A stretch of DNA of 64,000 nucleotides from Adiantum capillus-veneris (lineage: Eukaryota; Streptophyta; Polypodiopsida; Polypodiales; Pteridaceae). Both the position numbers and the translations under genes were made by a program. Numbering within the stretch: the stretch's first letter is position 1; the number at the start of each line of letters is the position of its first letter. The DNA lies in the NCBI GenBank assembly GCA_014529385.2, contig CM043969.1:68956676-69020675 (forward strand), in the 5' to 3' direction. Below are positions 43,150 to 54,610 of the stretch, one piece after another. The notes under the pieces are model-generated. The model ran no database searches and had not been told where the DNA came from. It was given only the letters and a program-made list of their open reading frames with translations.

Positions 43150-44699
43150 TGCCTATCCATACTCGCATAGCACAGATATGGAGGTCCACGGGGCAAACTG
43201 AGGAGGAGGGTGTCAATCTCATCGACGAGGATAGGCTCAGATCAAAGTCGACGTTCGGTATCTCTAAACGCTCCTGAAGAAAATAGAGAGAATCGTAGAC
43301 ACGGACCCACTTCCTGTTCCCATGTGGTAGTTTGGAGAGACGCCTCTCTCCATTATTATAGTTAGAGTTAGAAGTTGCCAAAAATCCTTTCAGTATAAGG
43401 GCATCACACATTGGGTTAGTAATCTAGGTCAAGACATGATGGACAAGTCAGTAGACTAGGAATCCCAAGTAGTCTACGAACTTCGAGCAATGCTTATATA
43501 AACATGGAAAATTTAAGAGAATTTTTTTTCACTAAATTTCTCTAAAATCTGTAGGTTTTCTCACCTTCTACTTTGAATTTTGAAGATAAATCTCAAAATT
43601 TATAGATGGAAATACACTAAACCTAAGTTTCTTTTGTTTATCAACATGGTTGGGTGAAAGAGAACTTGCACGAGGAGAAGTTGTCCTGATAAAAGTGTTC
43701 ATAACTTTATCCACCTTGCATACTCTTTTATCAAAGCACTCCTTATAATCCCCCACCATTATCACCTCCCTTGACACCTTTGTCACCACCATCTTTAGCA
43801 GCACCACTGACTTTCCCACCCCCTCAATGGTAGGCTTCATATGATGGTTTGACCCAAACTTTAATATATACCATGATGTGGAGTTCTCAAAAGAATAACT
43901 TCATTTCAATAATAGAATTATTTTCAAGTTCCCACAATTTTCTCTCGAGTAACTTAAAAATGCATAGTATGGTATCGTACATCAACCCATAATAACTTGA
44001 GGTAGAGTGAGAGAGAGGAGAAGAAGAAGAAGTGAAGAGCTCCCAAACTCTCCTTATTCATGAGGTTTTTTAAGTGGCAACAACCTTACCTTTTTAGTGT
44101 AAAGCTCGTGGTTTAATCCTTCAATTGGGGGGTTGAAATTGGGGAATAGTTTTTCATCACCCTTTATGGAAGCAATGGAACTATGACATATCGCAACCAT
44201 GGTATACATACACCAATGTGTCATATGTGATGCTTAATGTATAATAAACACCCAAATTGTTAACAAACTCTATGAGGTCCTGCGTGTAAGGAGGTAGAAA
44301 TATGAGAGTTATATCCAACAAGGATCAATGGCGGTAGCAAATTGCAATGAGCTTCCAATATTTGAGGGCAACAATTTCCAAGGAGAGGAATATCAACATG
44401 CCGTTGTAATGGTTCCAAGTGTTCTAGCCCATCAAAGCAAACACTCTACCCAAACCTTGTTCAAAGGGTTTTGTCGGTTAAAAATTTGTGATTGATTTAC
44501 CATTAAAAATAGGTGCAATCTTGAATTAATTTTTTGTTGTTGTGCTAAGAAATCTGTTTGGTTTTGTTTTGTATATATGCCTTGCCCTATCTCGCTCGTT
44601 TTAGGGATTGCTCGAAAAATCTCGCTCGAGCTTTGAGATTCCTCATAAATTTGAGCAAAAAAATTTAAATTCGGGTTCAAGTCTCCCCTCTCCTAACCA
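43147..44699. other. Non-coding stretch
   Basis: No supported gene. A 90-codon minus-strand frame at 43840-43568 (starting MKPTIEGVGKSVVLL) shows no family resemblance and no supporting context. Confidence 0.4.
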
Positions 44700-44765
44700 A
44701 ACATTTGAACCCATGACACCTCACTTGGCAGCCTGATGCTCTAACCACTCACCCATGCGTGCCTT
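44700..44765 (-). mobile_element. tRNA-derived SINE-like unit 4 (head)
   Basis: On the minus strand, TGGGTGAGTGGTTAGAGC (44755-44738, A-box-like) and GGGTTCAAATG (44712-44702, B-box-like) enclose GCATCAGGCTGCCAAGTGAG. It aligns with the head of unit 3. No tail motif was found beyond it. Confidence 0.55.
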
Positions 44766-44939
44766 TGAATGTAATGGAAGTCCCCATGGTTTGTAAATGC
44801 ACGCAAAATGTAAATTCGGAAAAGTTGGTAAAAGACGGCATTTGTAAATTCGTACCTCCAAATCCACGGTCCGAATTTTGCCCGCACCCGTCAACAAATG
44901 CACCTTGATCCCTTCAATATTATGGCGTGTCATATGGAG

Positions 44940-46637
44940 AGGAGGCTTGTCGGATGCCCTTAATTTTAATAAACAAATCGGGTGGCCATAATGCCATTGT
45001 GAGCTTAACTTAACCCACTTTAGAGACGTGGAACTAGTCTATTACAATATCTTGATCTCAAAAATAAATACATAGACGACCAATTTTACCGTATAGTGAG
45101 TCAGTGACAGTCAAGACCAGTGTTAGAAAAAAACCGAGATACATTGTATTTTAATCAAGTAAAATCATAAAATCCCGGTTAGATTTCGAGCTTGCCTTGA
45201 AGAGAACCGGCAAATTTACACAAGTTTTAAAGTAAATACCGGCAAAAGCTTCAAATTTTAACCTAAAAACTGGTAGAATTTCAAGTTTTCACTTATTTTA
45301 TTAGGTTAGGGAAAATATAATTTTCCCTCCAAATGTACGTTGCTACAATTGAAGTTTGATGCACCAAGTTTTGGCCGCATCTGACCTAAAAACATTCCGT
45401 GGTTCTCGTGACAATAAAGGTGCCAAGTAAAACTCGATGCAAGGCTTGTCATTTTTTGCGTAGTCTAATTTTCACACAATCTCCCATACGTGATGGTCAC
45501 ATAGTAAAAACAAGGTGAAAGTTCACTATGGTCTAGATAAGGCTACGAAAAGAATTTAATAATAAATGGTTTCTTTGTGGGAGAAAGTGACACTAAATTT
45601 TTAAAACATTTGTTACCACAATAAAATATTATGTTTTTGTTAAAGTAATAATAAATTATTTGAATTATAAAATATTTAAAAATATAAAATATAATGTTTA
45701 AAAAATCACTTGAAAGCATTTTAGGTGGGTTACGTCTATCCCCAGTGGGACTCCCAAGTGACGGAATATTTTCCCTTTTGATACAAATTTCCCAAACAAC
45801 ATAGAGAGATCAATCTTGATTTTTCAATAATGCACTTCAATCTTGATGCTATGGCATACATATACACTATCTCCAAAGTCTTTCTAATAACCAGGGGGCA
45901 AGCTTTAAGAAAGAGTAATGAGTTGTCCGCAAACAGCTAGCAAGAAGTGAAGGAGTACGATGTGAGGTCCCCACCCTGCCATATCAAGACGGTGGATCTG
46001 ATGGTGAACCTGGTGGCCACTAGATCTATAGCGGAAGCAAACAAAGTGGTTCAGGTTTCAACTAGCGGACGATCTCTCATCACAAAGTGAGTCGAGTTCG
46101 AGCCTACTAGTAATGAGATCTAGCTCCACCTCACAGGGGAAGCGTACTTAACCTATCTAGCGATCCTAAGACCCACCTTCCAAGAGGAGAGAAACCTCGA
46201 GTGCCTTTTTCCCCATGTTTCAGAGGCACGTACACTTGAGACTTCGCCGCTCTAGGGGCAATGAGTAATACTAGTGTCAATTTAAGCACTATGGGGACAG
46301 AGAGTTCCCGACCAATCGGGACCACCCTTCTCATAGGCATTGGCAACCTGAGCCAAGCCCCCACTTTCCACTCCCACACTCACACTCCCTTATGTGTCCT
46401 AATTACTACCACAATGATTGTTCAACATAAACATTCCTTGATTAGATTCCGAATCACAATGTTCGTTAAGACAGCCCTTCAATCAGTATTGCAAAGCGGC
46501 ACCAAGACAGTACTCTAGTAAAAATTCTACTCAAACTTATTCATTAAAATTCCAATGTTCTGAAGGTACAACATCCCCCCTCCAGCGAGAGTTTCCTCCT
46601 CACGTTGTCGCCTAGGTGCCCATACAACTAGGTATGT
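44940..46637. other. Non-coding, repeat-derived stretch
   Basis: No supported gene. TGCCTTGAAGAGAACCGGC near 45193 recurs as CGCCTTGAAGAAAACCGGC near 38249, in similar AT-rich surroundings, so both are copies of one dispersed repeat. 45640-45710 is extremely AT-rich. Confidence 0.4.
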
Positions 46638-46766
46638 CCACCGCATAGAAAGCACGACATGGACATTCCCACCGCTTAACTAGCAGACGTGGGTTCCCAT
46701 CGCTTAACCAGCAGACGTGGGTATCCACCGCTTAACCAGAAGTCGTGGATTCAAGAGCCCTTAACC
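46638..46766. repeat. Minisatellite, about 28-bp unit, four to five copies
   Basis: Units begin near 46638, 46667, 46695 and 46724, each like TCCCACCGCTTAACCAGCAG followed by ACGTGGGT. A degenerate fifth follows. Confidence 0.9.
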
Positions 46767-46978
46767 AGGAACTCTGCCCCCTGTGTGATCAGGACTAATT
46801 CAACATTGAAAATAGAATGAACATGTCGAGCTAAATTTTCCCTAGTAGACATTCTTTCCTATTGCAAACAGTATATCCTTCAATCATTTCTTTCCTACTT
46901 TAGACTTAATGTACAAATGAATTCAAATGCCGAGATTTCCGTTGGATTTCTCCAACATGTTTGGGGATATGTTCTTTC

Positions 46979-47173
46979 CTAGATAAACGTGTGCAATGTT
47001 AAATTAAACAACTGAATAAAATTGTGACCTACCTCTTTCATTTCTTCGTCTATGGCTCGTGAGATGGCCGGTGCTTGTTCGTCCATGGGAGCTTTTCCTT
47101 TCCCATTCACATTGCTCGTTCCCGCCTCGCGGTCATGGGCACCACCGAAGCGAGTTTTCTTAACCGGGGCCAA
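46979..47173 (-). CDS. Short ORF, possible first exon
   Basis: The frame starts MAPVKKTRFGGAHDREAGTS and continues through NGKGKAPMDEQAPAISRAID before losing gene-like character near 47030, where GAG|GTAGGT would be a good donor site. It could be the first exon of a gene or the start of a retrotransposon gag. Nothing downstream confirms either. Confidence 0.25.
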   Translation of the reverse strand: MAPVKKTRFGGAHDREAGTSNVNGKGKAPMDEQAPAISRAIDEEMKEVGHNFIQLFNLTLHTFI

Positions 47174-47257
47174 TTTATACTCACTACTTTAAATGATAAA
47201 CTTGAAGAAAAAGAGCTAAGGACCAAGAACATCATAACAAACCGAATGGCAGATTAG

Positions 47258-48707
47258 AATCATTAAAGAATCCTCCTTATGCAAGAGATTAGATTTTTCC
47301 TTCGAGACCTAGCAATTTTATGGGTAATTCCTTGCTTACCCTATGGGAAATGGCTCTAAGGTTAATTACTTGGCTTAAATGATTAAGAAATTCAGAATTT
47401 TACTAATTGGTTCACGAAAGAGATGAAGTAAGCAAGCTCATTCATTTTCCTAGAGCAATATAAAGATGCAGAATTGTCGCAGGCATGTGTGACATAAAAT
47501 TCTCTTCTTAATGGCCTAATGACGGATTAATTTTCAGCCTTAATCACATTTTAATGTGGGAGAAGATTGAGTCTAATTTAATTACAACACTATTGAGTGG
47601 TAAAAGAATGAATTTTATCAAATCTACACTATTACTGGCTGGCAATTTATTAACTATGCTGCCTAGAGAGAGAATCTTTCCTAATCATGCATTAATCCTT
47701 GGTTAAGGATGATGAATGGCTGCATAATTTAGCTAATTGAATGATGATTATGTAATGGAGTATAGCTATGGAGATTTATAGAGCAGCTATAGGGAATTAT
47801 AGCCAGGATTAAGCATAGTAGCTAAAGAATTTGGAGAATAAAGATGAGAATTAAGAAGAGCAGTAATTAAACCATGATTAGCGTGATTAGGGACCGAGAA
47901 TCCTCTGATTTTTCTGATCCAATGAATCCTCAAGATGAGAATTTCGGCAGTACCTCCCTCCTTGCTTCTCCTTCAAAAACTGTGTGTGTACCGGCAACAC
48001 CTCCCCAAGGTGTGTGTAGGTGTGTGTGTGTGTGTGTGTGCATGCCTTTAAATAGGCCTCCTCAAGCTGAAAATCGATCTGGGTTGCTAAATGCATCTGG
48101 GAGCTTCTCCAGTTAAGCATGGCAAGTCTAGTTCGCTACTCACCAAGTGTCAGGTTGGCTAGTTTAACTGACTCTGAGACTTAGTTACTGGCTTGGCAGC
48201 TTTCTCAGGACTCCCACAAGGCAAGAGGGCGCCCCCTAGCTGCTAAAGCTGATCTGGAGTGGCCTGGGACCTGTTCCCACACAGTCACGGACTCCAGTGC
48301 CTCCCCGCTCAATTTTTGGAAAAATTGATTTTTGGCTAAAACGGGTCATACGAGTCGGATTTTGATGCCGTAAATTGCTATATGGAGCTCTAAATAAGAC
48401 GTACTGGACTGAGTACCTGCCATTTTTTAGCAACCCCCAGGGTCCGAAAATGCATTTTTTTCAAATTCAGGGTACGGTTGCAGTTTTTCGAGACGATCAA
48501 AACTGGACGGGTCGGGTAACCAAAAACTTACTATATTTGAAAAATTTTCACAAAAATTATTTTAATTCACATTTCGAAGCTTTATAACATTCTAAACATC
48601 ATGGCACTAACAGAATTCGGAAAACTGCTAAAAATAGTAACTTTTTCCCATTATGATCATTTCATGGTACAAGGGTGCTCTTTTTGGTTGGGGTCAGAGA
48701 CCTTACG
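47258..48707. other. Non-coding stretch left of copia family 2
   Basis: No supported gene. A short (GT)n run is at about 48018-48039. The part 48300-48600 resembles retrotransposon UTR or LTR text but has no partner in the window. Confidence 0.35.
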
Positions 48708-48891
48708 TACGAGCAGAAGTGTGACGCGAGACAGAGTGCGAGAAGAAGAGCATGAAGATATGGTGAACTCGCTCTACTGTAATGTGTAGAGCATAGTGAG
48801 TTCTTATTAGGTTTTTACAAAAGAATATGTGTACATACCTGGCGGCCAGCCCACTTACTTGGGCGACCACATTGTGCTTTATACCCCAACA
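48708..48891 (-). repeat. 3' LTR of copia family-2 element
   Basis: On the minus strand it begins TGTTGGGGTATAAAGC (a TATA-like box close to the start) and follows the purine-rich AACTGGGAGGT. It matches 54054-54245 except at its far end. Confidence 0.88.
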
Positions 48892-48980
48892 ACCTCCCAG
48901 TTAAAGGCCAATGTGGTACTTTAAGTGTGAGACAAGCTACTATACAAGCTAATATACAAGAAATGTAGAAAAGTGATGTA

Positions 48981-49520
48981 CTACCCTACACCTAACTGCT
49001 TGCGAAAATACGCAAAGCTCTCTGAGGAAAGTCCTTTTGTAAGTAGATCAGCAGGATTTTCTGTGGTGTGAACTTTGACAAGATGAAATTGCTTATCCTC
49101 AAGCATTTCCCTGATGAAATGATACTTCACATCCACATGCTTTGTCTTTGAGTGATAAACTGGATTGCGAGCCAATTGTATAGCACTTTGACTATCACAA
49201 TATAACACAGGCATCTCTTCTTTGATTCCCAAATCTGTTACTAGTCTATTAAGCCAAATTGATTCTTTGCATGCCTCTGATGTTGCAACATATTCAGCCT
49301 CTGTAGTAGACTGAGTAACACAATCTTGTAATCTAGAACGCCATGATACTGCTCCACCAGCCAATGTAAAGACATACCCTGACGTAGACCTTCCATTGTC
49401 TAAGTCACCTGCATAATCTGAGTCTGTAAAACCCTTTACACTTAGCTCCTGACTCCCATAGCATATACGCATACTCTTTGTAGCTTTCAGGTATCTCATA
49501 TTCCTTTCACTGCCTCCCAA
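48981..49520 (-). pseudogene. Copia family 2: RNase H and C-terminus
   Basis: From about 49500 the frame reads MRYLKATKSMRICYGSQ, GFTDSDYAGDLDNGRSTSGY, VSWRSRLQDCVTQSTTEAEY, LYCDSQSAIQLARNPVYHSK and HTTENPADLLTKGLS, ending in a stop at 48981. These are the RNase H residues and the tail typical of copia elements. It joins the RT frame through a frameshift near 49505. Confidence 0.92.
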
Positions 49521-51451
49521 TGTTTCTTGCCTGGGTTTGACATGTATCGACTTACTACTCCCACTGCAAATGCCATGTCTGGGCGAGTAGCAATCATTGC
49601 ATACATTAAACTACCCATTGCAGACGCATATGCAATCTTATCCATTTCAGCCCGTTCTTCCTCAAACACAGGACAATCTTGTTTGCTAAGTTTCACATAT
49701 GGTGGCAATGGAACACTCAATGCCTTTCCCTTCTCCATATTGAAACGTTGCAAAACCTTGTCAATATACTCTGTTTGAGATAACCAAATCAACTTCTTTG
49801 ATCTGTCTCTCTCAATGTGCATACCAAGTATATGACTTGCCTCACCCATGTCTTTCATGTCAAACAATTTTGCCATCTTTGACTTCAAAGCTGAAATTTC
49901 TTCCAAGTGCTTGCCAGCAATCAACATGTCATCCAAAATAAGGATCGGCCAACTGCCATCCTTAGCCTTCTTTGTATATAGACAGTGATCGAACTCACTA
50001 CGTTTGTAGCCTTGAGAAAGCATAAACTTGTGGAACTTATGGTACCATGCCCTCGGTGATTGTTTTAAGCCATAAAGACTCTTTAACAACTGGCATACCC
50101 AATCTTCCTTGCCTTTCTCAACAAACCCTTCTGGCTGCTGCATGTAAATTTCCACATCTAAATCACCATGCAAGAACGCTGTCTTGACATCCATTTGGTG
50201 CAACACCAAATCTAATATGGCAACCAATGCAAGAAAGCATCTCAATGTAGTCATCTTGACCACCGGAGAGAAGACTTCATCAAAGTCAATGCCTTGTTCT
50301 TGCTTAAAGCCCTTGGCAACAAGCCTTGCTTTGTACTTTGGCTGACTATCATGAGCGGTGATCTTATACCTGTAAACCCATTTACAAGGTAGAGCCTTTT
50401 TGCCCTGTGGTAATTTAACTAGCTTCCATGTCTTGTTTTTATGCAGAGCTGTCATCTCTGACTGCATGGCCAATTGCCAATTCCCGGAGTCCTTCATTTG
50501 CACTGCTTCCTTGTAACATGAAGGCTCATTGCAATCAGTCAACATGACATAGTTCATAGATGGAACAAACCTATCAGGAGGCCGCGTGACACGTCCAGAT
50601 CTACGCACAATAGGTGGCTCAAGCTCAGCCACAACCTGTGGTTCCACTCTATCCTGTCCTTGCTCCTCTTGAGCCCTGACATCTTGTCTTGCACGTGTAG
50701 GTCCATCTTCTTGGAAGACAACTCTTCTAATCTCCTCAACCCTCTCTGGTTTAGAATGATATTTGGCTTCATTAAAGTGAACATCATTGCTGCGGATAAC
50801 CTTTCTGGATTCGGGATCCCAAAGTCTGTACCCCATCTCACCAGAATTGCCATAGCCTAGAAAGATGCACTTTCTACTCTTTGGCTCAAGTTTGTTCCTA
50901 AATTCCTTTGCAACGTGAGTATATGCCTCACAGCCAAAGACTTTGAGATGCTTGTATGAGGGCACCTTGCGTGACCATACCATCTCTGCCACTAAATCCT
51001 TCTGCAAAACCTTGCTAGGAGATCTATTTATAAGATGGACAACTATTGATACAGCTTCAACCCAAAACCCATTTGGCAGCTGTGCATTAGACAACATACT
51101 TCTGACCTTCTCTTGTATGGTCCTATTTATCCTCTCAGCAACACCATTTTGAGGAGGATTGTAAGGAGCAGTAAGTTCACGTTTTATACCTTTTGACTCA
51201 CAAAAGTCCTGAAAGGCCTTTGAAACATACTCTCCACCATTGTCAGTGTGCAAGCATTTAAGCTTCTTGCCACTCTGATTCTCCACAAGTGTCACAAACG
51301 TTTTGAAAACACTAAACGCTTCATCCTTGTGCTTGAGAAAGTAAACCCATACTTTCCTCGAGTAATCATCTATAAATGTCATAAAGTAAGAAGCTCCCCC
51401 TAGAGATAGTTTAGGCATAGGTCCACACAAATCACTATGAACAAGTGCCAA
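49496..51451 (-). pseudogene. Copia family 2: integrase and reverse transcriptase (long open frame)
   Basis: 651 codons are open. Integrase occupies about 1-270: HSDLCGPMPKLSLGGASYF, CLHTDNGGEYVSKAF and NGVAERINRTIQE supply the D, D and E catalytic residues. A hinge rich in RR/SGRVTRPPDRF follows. RT runs from about 330 (WKLVKLPQGKKALPCKWVY, KARLVAKGFKQEQGIDFDEV, QMDVKTAFLHGDLDVEIYM). The active-site loop reads PILILDDMLIAGKH where copia elements have a YVDDM motif: the two Asp remain but two residues before them are gone, consistent with a 6-bp deletion. That probably inactivates RT although the frame is kept. Confidence 0.94.
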
Positions 51452-52068
51452 CTGTGTATCTCTTCTATTGCTTCTATGCTTATGTGGCTGCTGTGTTTGC
51501 TTACGATACAGAAAATGTTCATAGATTCAAAATCATTAAATGAAAAGCCAGGCAAATAACTAGAACGAGACAAGATTTCCATTCCCTTCTTGGACATATG
51601 TTCTAACCGGCTATGCCACAAAGAAACGTTCGGCTGCTCGGTTACATTGATTACATTTTTAGAGACATTTGATACATAAATCATGTAAAGTCCTCTAGAC
51701 TTTACTCCATGTGCTACTGTCATAGAACCCTTGGATATCTTCCACATGTTCTGTCCAAAAGTGGTGACGTAGCCAGCATCATCAAGTAAACTTGTGTTGA
51801 TCAAGCTCTTTGTAATTGCGGGAACATGTCTCACATTCTTCAGCGTGAAAGAAGAGCCATTCTGAAACTTCAATTGAACATCTCCAACACCTAAGATCTC
51901 ACATGTCTGCCCATTGCCTAGCCGAACATGATCTTTAGTGGTCACATAAGAGATAAACCACTCCTTGTTTGGAGACACATGAAGTGATGCCCCTGAGTCT
52001 ATAATCCAGTCACTCACTGCATTTCCATCAGATGCTGTAAGAAGAGCTGAGTCCATTGTATTCTTCAA
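51400..52068 (-). pseudogene. Copia family 2: protease and pre-integrase
   Basis: The frame contains WIIDSGASLHVSPNKEWF (protease active site DSGA), a GNGQTCEILGVGDVQL segment and LWHSRLEHMSKKGMEIL of the gag-pre-integrase zinc region. A frameshift near 51520 leaves it out of frame with the integrase: beyond that point the pre-integrase Cys residues are legible only in the other frame. Confidence 0.92.
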
Positions 52069-52071
52069 AAA

Positions 52072-52944
52072 TTAGATGTCTCCTGACACTAGACTGTCAT
52101 CCTCTGCAACAGTGTTTGTCACATTTATTTCTTGAATCTTCACTGAGGACTTGTTCTTCTCACCATGGTCTTCAGCTTTCTCTTTGCCTTTTTCTGCTTT
52201 CCATTCTCTGCAGTCTCTTTTCATGTGACCCTTCTTGCCACAATGGTAGCATCCCATGTCACTCTTGCCTGCGGGACTTGCTACGAGACTGATTCCTCTT
52301 TCACCTTTGTACTTTTCTTTGGTCCTTCCCCTGACAACTAAGGCTGTTCCTTTGCCTTTGTCCATTGTCTTTCTATTGGTTTCTTCAGTAAGCAGACTTC
52401 CTTCTACACCTGCTATGTTCAAACCATCTGGAGGTGCAGAATTACTCAAAGCTGTGCGAAAAGTGTCCCAAATTTCCGGCAATGTGATCAACAGGAACAT
52501 AGCTCTAACAGGTTCATCAAACTTGACACCTTGAGCTGACAACTGGCTGTAGATTGTGTTGAATTCATTCAGATGATTGGACATAGGTGTCCCTTCTTTC
52601 ATCTTCAAGTCAACAAGCTTCTTAAGCCAGTATACCTGTGAAGCTGCACTCTGCTTCTCATAAAGATCACTCAGCTTTAACCATGCTTGATAAGCCGACA
52701 TCTCGTCTGCTACATTGAAGTAAACGCTTTCTGCCAAAGTCATCATAATGGTAGAAAGTGCCAATTCATCCATTTCGCTCCATTCATCTTCGTCCATATC
52801 TTCTGGTTTTATCCCCTTGAGCTTTATAGGTTTTATATGCTTCTTTTGTACCAACATGTGCCAAATTTGCTTCTTCCACAATGGGAAATTGGTTCCATCC
52901 AGCTTCTTGATATTGTAAAGAGCAATGTCCTGTGATCCAGCCAT
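52072..52944 (-). CDS. Copia family 2: gag (nucleocapsid) protein
   Basis: 290 codons from ATG at 52944. The start MAGSQDIALYNIKKLDGTNF with LWKKQIWHMLV is typical for copia gag, and a CCHC knuckle CYHCGKKGHMKRDC lies near residue 232. Gag coats the RNA in cytoplasmic particles. It ends in TAA at 52072, and the same frame continues directly into protease. Related elements usually have one gag-pol frame, so this stop is either a mutation or, less likely, a readthrough point. Confidence 0.93.
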   Translation of the reverse strand: MAGSQDIALYNIKKLDGTNFPLWKKQIWHMLVQKKHIKPIKLKGIKPEDMDEDEWSEMDELALSTIMMTLAESVYFNVADEMSAYQAWLKLSDLYEKQSAASQVYWLKKLVDLKMKEGTPMSNHLNEFNTIYSQLSAQGVKFDEPVRAMFLLITLPEIWDTFRTALSNSAPPDGLNIAGVEGSLLTEETNRKTMDKGKGTALVVRGRTKEKYKGERGISLVASPAGKSDMGCYHCGKKGHMKRDCREWKAEKGKEKAEDHGEKNKSSVKIQEINVTNTVAEDDSLVSGDI

Positions 52945-54039
52945 AGCTACGCTTCACAGTAGTTTACTTTCCTGGGAAAAATTCGGCAGAGTTTCCCCTG
53001 TAAATTGACCTCTGAACCAATATCAACCTGTCAAATGAACCAAGAAAGCTTCAGATTCTGCAGAAATTTTGGTAGAGTCTCCTTTGTAAAATGGCTTTGG
53101 GGTACTAAAAAACAGACCAAAAACAGCTCAAAAAACCACTATCTCTCTAACACTGTAAGCTGTGGGTAAACCTGTTCTGCACCTGTACTGTCTCTCACTG
53201 TCCTGCACTGTCCTATCACTGTCCTATAAGCATAGCCTGCGACAATGCCTCAACGACAGTAAAGCAAAGATGCAATCCCAACTGTCTAACTCACAGTCAA
53301 TACATCCTAGCTGCCTATCTAAGGGTGCTCGAGGGATCGCTCCAAGACCTGTATCACCGAAAGGATCTCAACATTCGAGAATCCCCCAGCTCAATAAAAC
53401 CTCCCTCGACCCTCAACAAAGGCTGCAATAAATTTGACAGTAGATAGACTTCCCACAAAGTCATACATCCACAAATTTCCCACTGTTTGTTGTAACCGCT
53501 GCGGCGGTTGTTTGCTGCGTGACTCACAGCCAACAAACCCTCAACAGACATACATCATCTCTGACAATACATCCCATGTGGAAATACCTGCAATGTCAGG
53601 ATGAAATCTGGAATATCAAGCAGCAAACATAAGCTACCTGATGAACTAGTGGATGTCGCCTACAGTCTGTGTGTAGATGCGCCCGTGTCGTATGTGACAC
53701 GCCTCCAAGAACTGTGAGCCGTCCTTCGATGTCTAGACAGCCACAAATCAACTCTTTGGGAGTGTCGATATCCTCAGCACCTGCAATCGAAGGCCGAAAA
53801 ACCCCAAATTTGCAGAGTCGGATCTGCACCCGCTGAGACCACGTAGTCAAAAATGGCATGCGGAGAACTTTGTCGAAGCCGAACGGTGGCCGAAATGACC
53901 TCAGAATGAAATTATGAGAACACCAAGCCCTTCGGACTTTCCCACAGGATTTGGGGCTGTGTCTTTGCCTGTCCAATTTCACTCCAGTCTGAGTTGGTGA
54001 CTCTAGCCTCCTGCAGTGCTGCCCCGAGCCTCGATCTGA
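52945..54039 (-). other. Leader of copia family-2 element
   Basis: About 1.1 kb between primer site and gag start. A 128-codon frame at 53982-53596 has no family resemblance. The leader is long for a copia element. Confidence 0.6.
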
Positions 54040-54051
54040 GCTCTGATACCA
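54040..54051 (-). promoter_or_regulatory. Initiator tRNA-Met primer-binding site, copia family 2
   Basis: Reverse complement is TGGTATCAGAGC. It is two bases from the LTR end if the LTR ends CTTCA, which is the usual copia arrangement. Confidence 0.92.
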
Positions 54052-54053
54052 GT

Positions 54054-54245
54054 TGAAGGAGTACGAGCGGAAGTGTGACGCGAGAGAGAGTACGAGAAGA
54101 AGAGCACGACGATATGGTGAACTCGCTCTACTGTAATGTGTAGAGCATAGTGAGTTCTTATTAGGTTTTTACAAAAGAATATGTGTACATACCTAGCGGC
54201 CCGCCCACTTACCTGGGCGACCACATTGGGCTTTATACCCCAACA
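54054..54245 (-). repeat. 5' LTR of copia family-2 element
   Basis: Minus-strand start TGTTGGGGTATAAAGC, end CTCCTTCA. Provisional length 192 bp; the conserved part shared with the other LTR is about 172-185 bp. Confidence 0.88.
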
Positions 54246-54610
54246 AGAAGTTGGTTGTTTTCAGGCAAAGACAGCCCTTGAATCTCCCCTCTTGTAGCAC
54301 TATCCTCGAGCATTGTCACCAAGGGATGAGAGCCCATGGCGAACATCAAAGAGGCAAGAGGGAACCCCTGTTTGATGGACCTCTTGACCTCAAACGCTCC
54401 CACGATTCTTTCGTTGAAGAGGAGCTCCGAATGACTACCTACACCTAGAGCGCTCACTAGCCAACACACAAAACCCAGAGATTTCATGACATCTTCAATG
54501 AATGACCACGCGATCCGGCCGAATGCTTGCATAAGGCTATTGAGAGGAATTGAATAATAAGAGGCTTGAATGTTATTGGCATCATGATGTCTGCACGATG
54601 CAAGCTTCAA
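54246..54610 (-). pseudogene. LINE reverse-transcriptase fragment
   Basis: The frame reads MQAFGRIAWSFIEDVMKSLG, SELLFNERIVGAFEVKRSIK, QGFPLASLMFAM, HPLVTMLEDSATRGEIQGLS and LPENNQLL before it meets the copia LTR. These are the plant non-LTR RT blocks AFDRIAW, RSVRQGCPLAP and G(D/E)I(K/Q)G-(I/L)-x-LP. Important residues have changed (the DR of AFDRIAW is GR, the CPLAP is FPLAS). The ADD block that should come next is not found on the other side of the copia element. Confidence 0.75.

Larger units (their letters stand above)
48708..54245 (-). mobile_element. Copia family-2 element, nearly complete (about 5.5 kb)
   Basis: Short LTRs flank gag, protease, integrase, RT and RNase H in copia order on the minus strand, with an initiator-Met primer site. 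The LTRs differ at about 9 of 172-185 positions by eye. Coding damage is light: one stop between gag and protease, one frameshift in the pre-integrase region, one near the RT/RNase H join and a small in-frame deletion at the RT active site. AGAAG is found at 54246-54250 and 48715-48719, which would be a target duplication if the LTR ends at TGTGACGCG; but the match between LTRs extends slightly past that point, so the exact ends are uncertain. Confidence 0.93.

Noticed and set aside
52060-52080. Programmed readthrough at the gag stop of copia family 2
   Set aside because: The stop is TAA followed by TTT, not a known leaky context, and the element has other lesions, so a plain mutation is more likely.
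53596-53982. ORF of 128 codons in the copia family-2 leader
   Set aside because: Untypical of any copia protein, and long leaders often hold chance frames.
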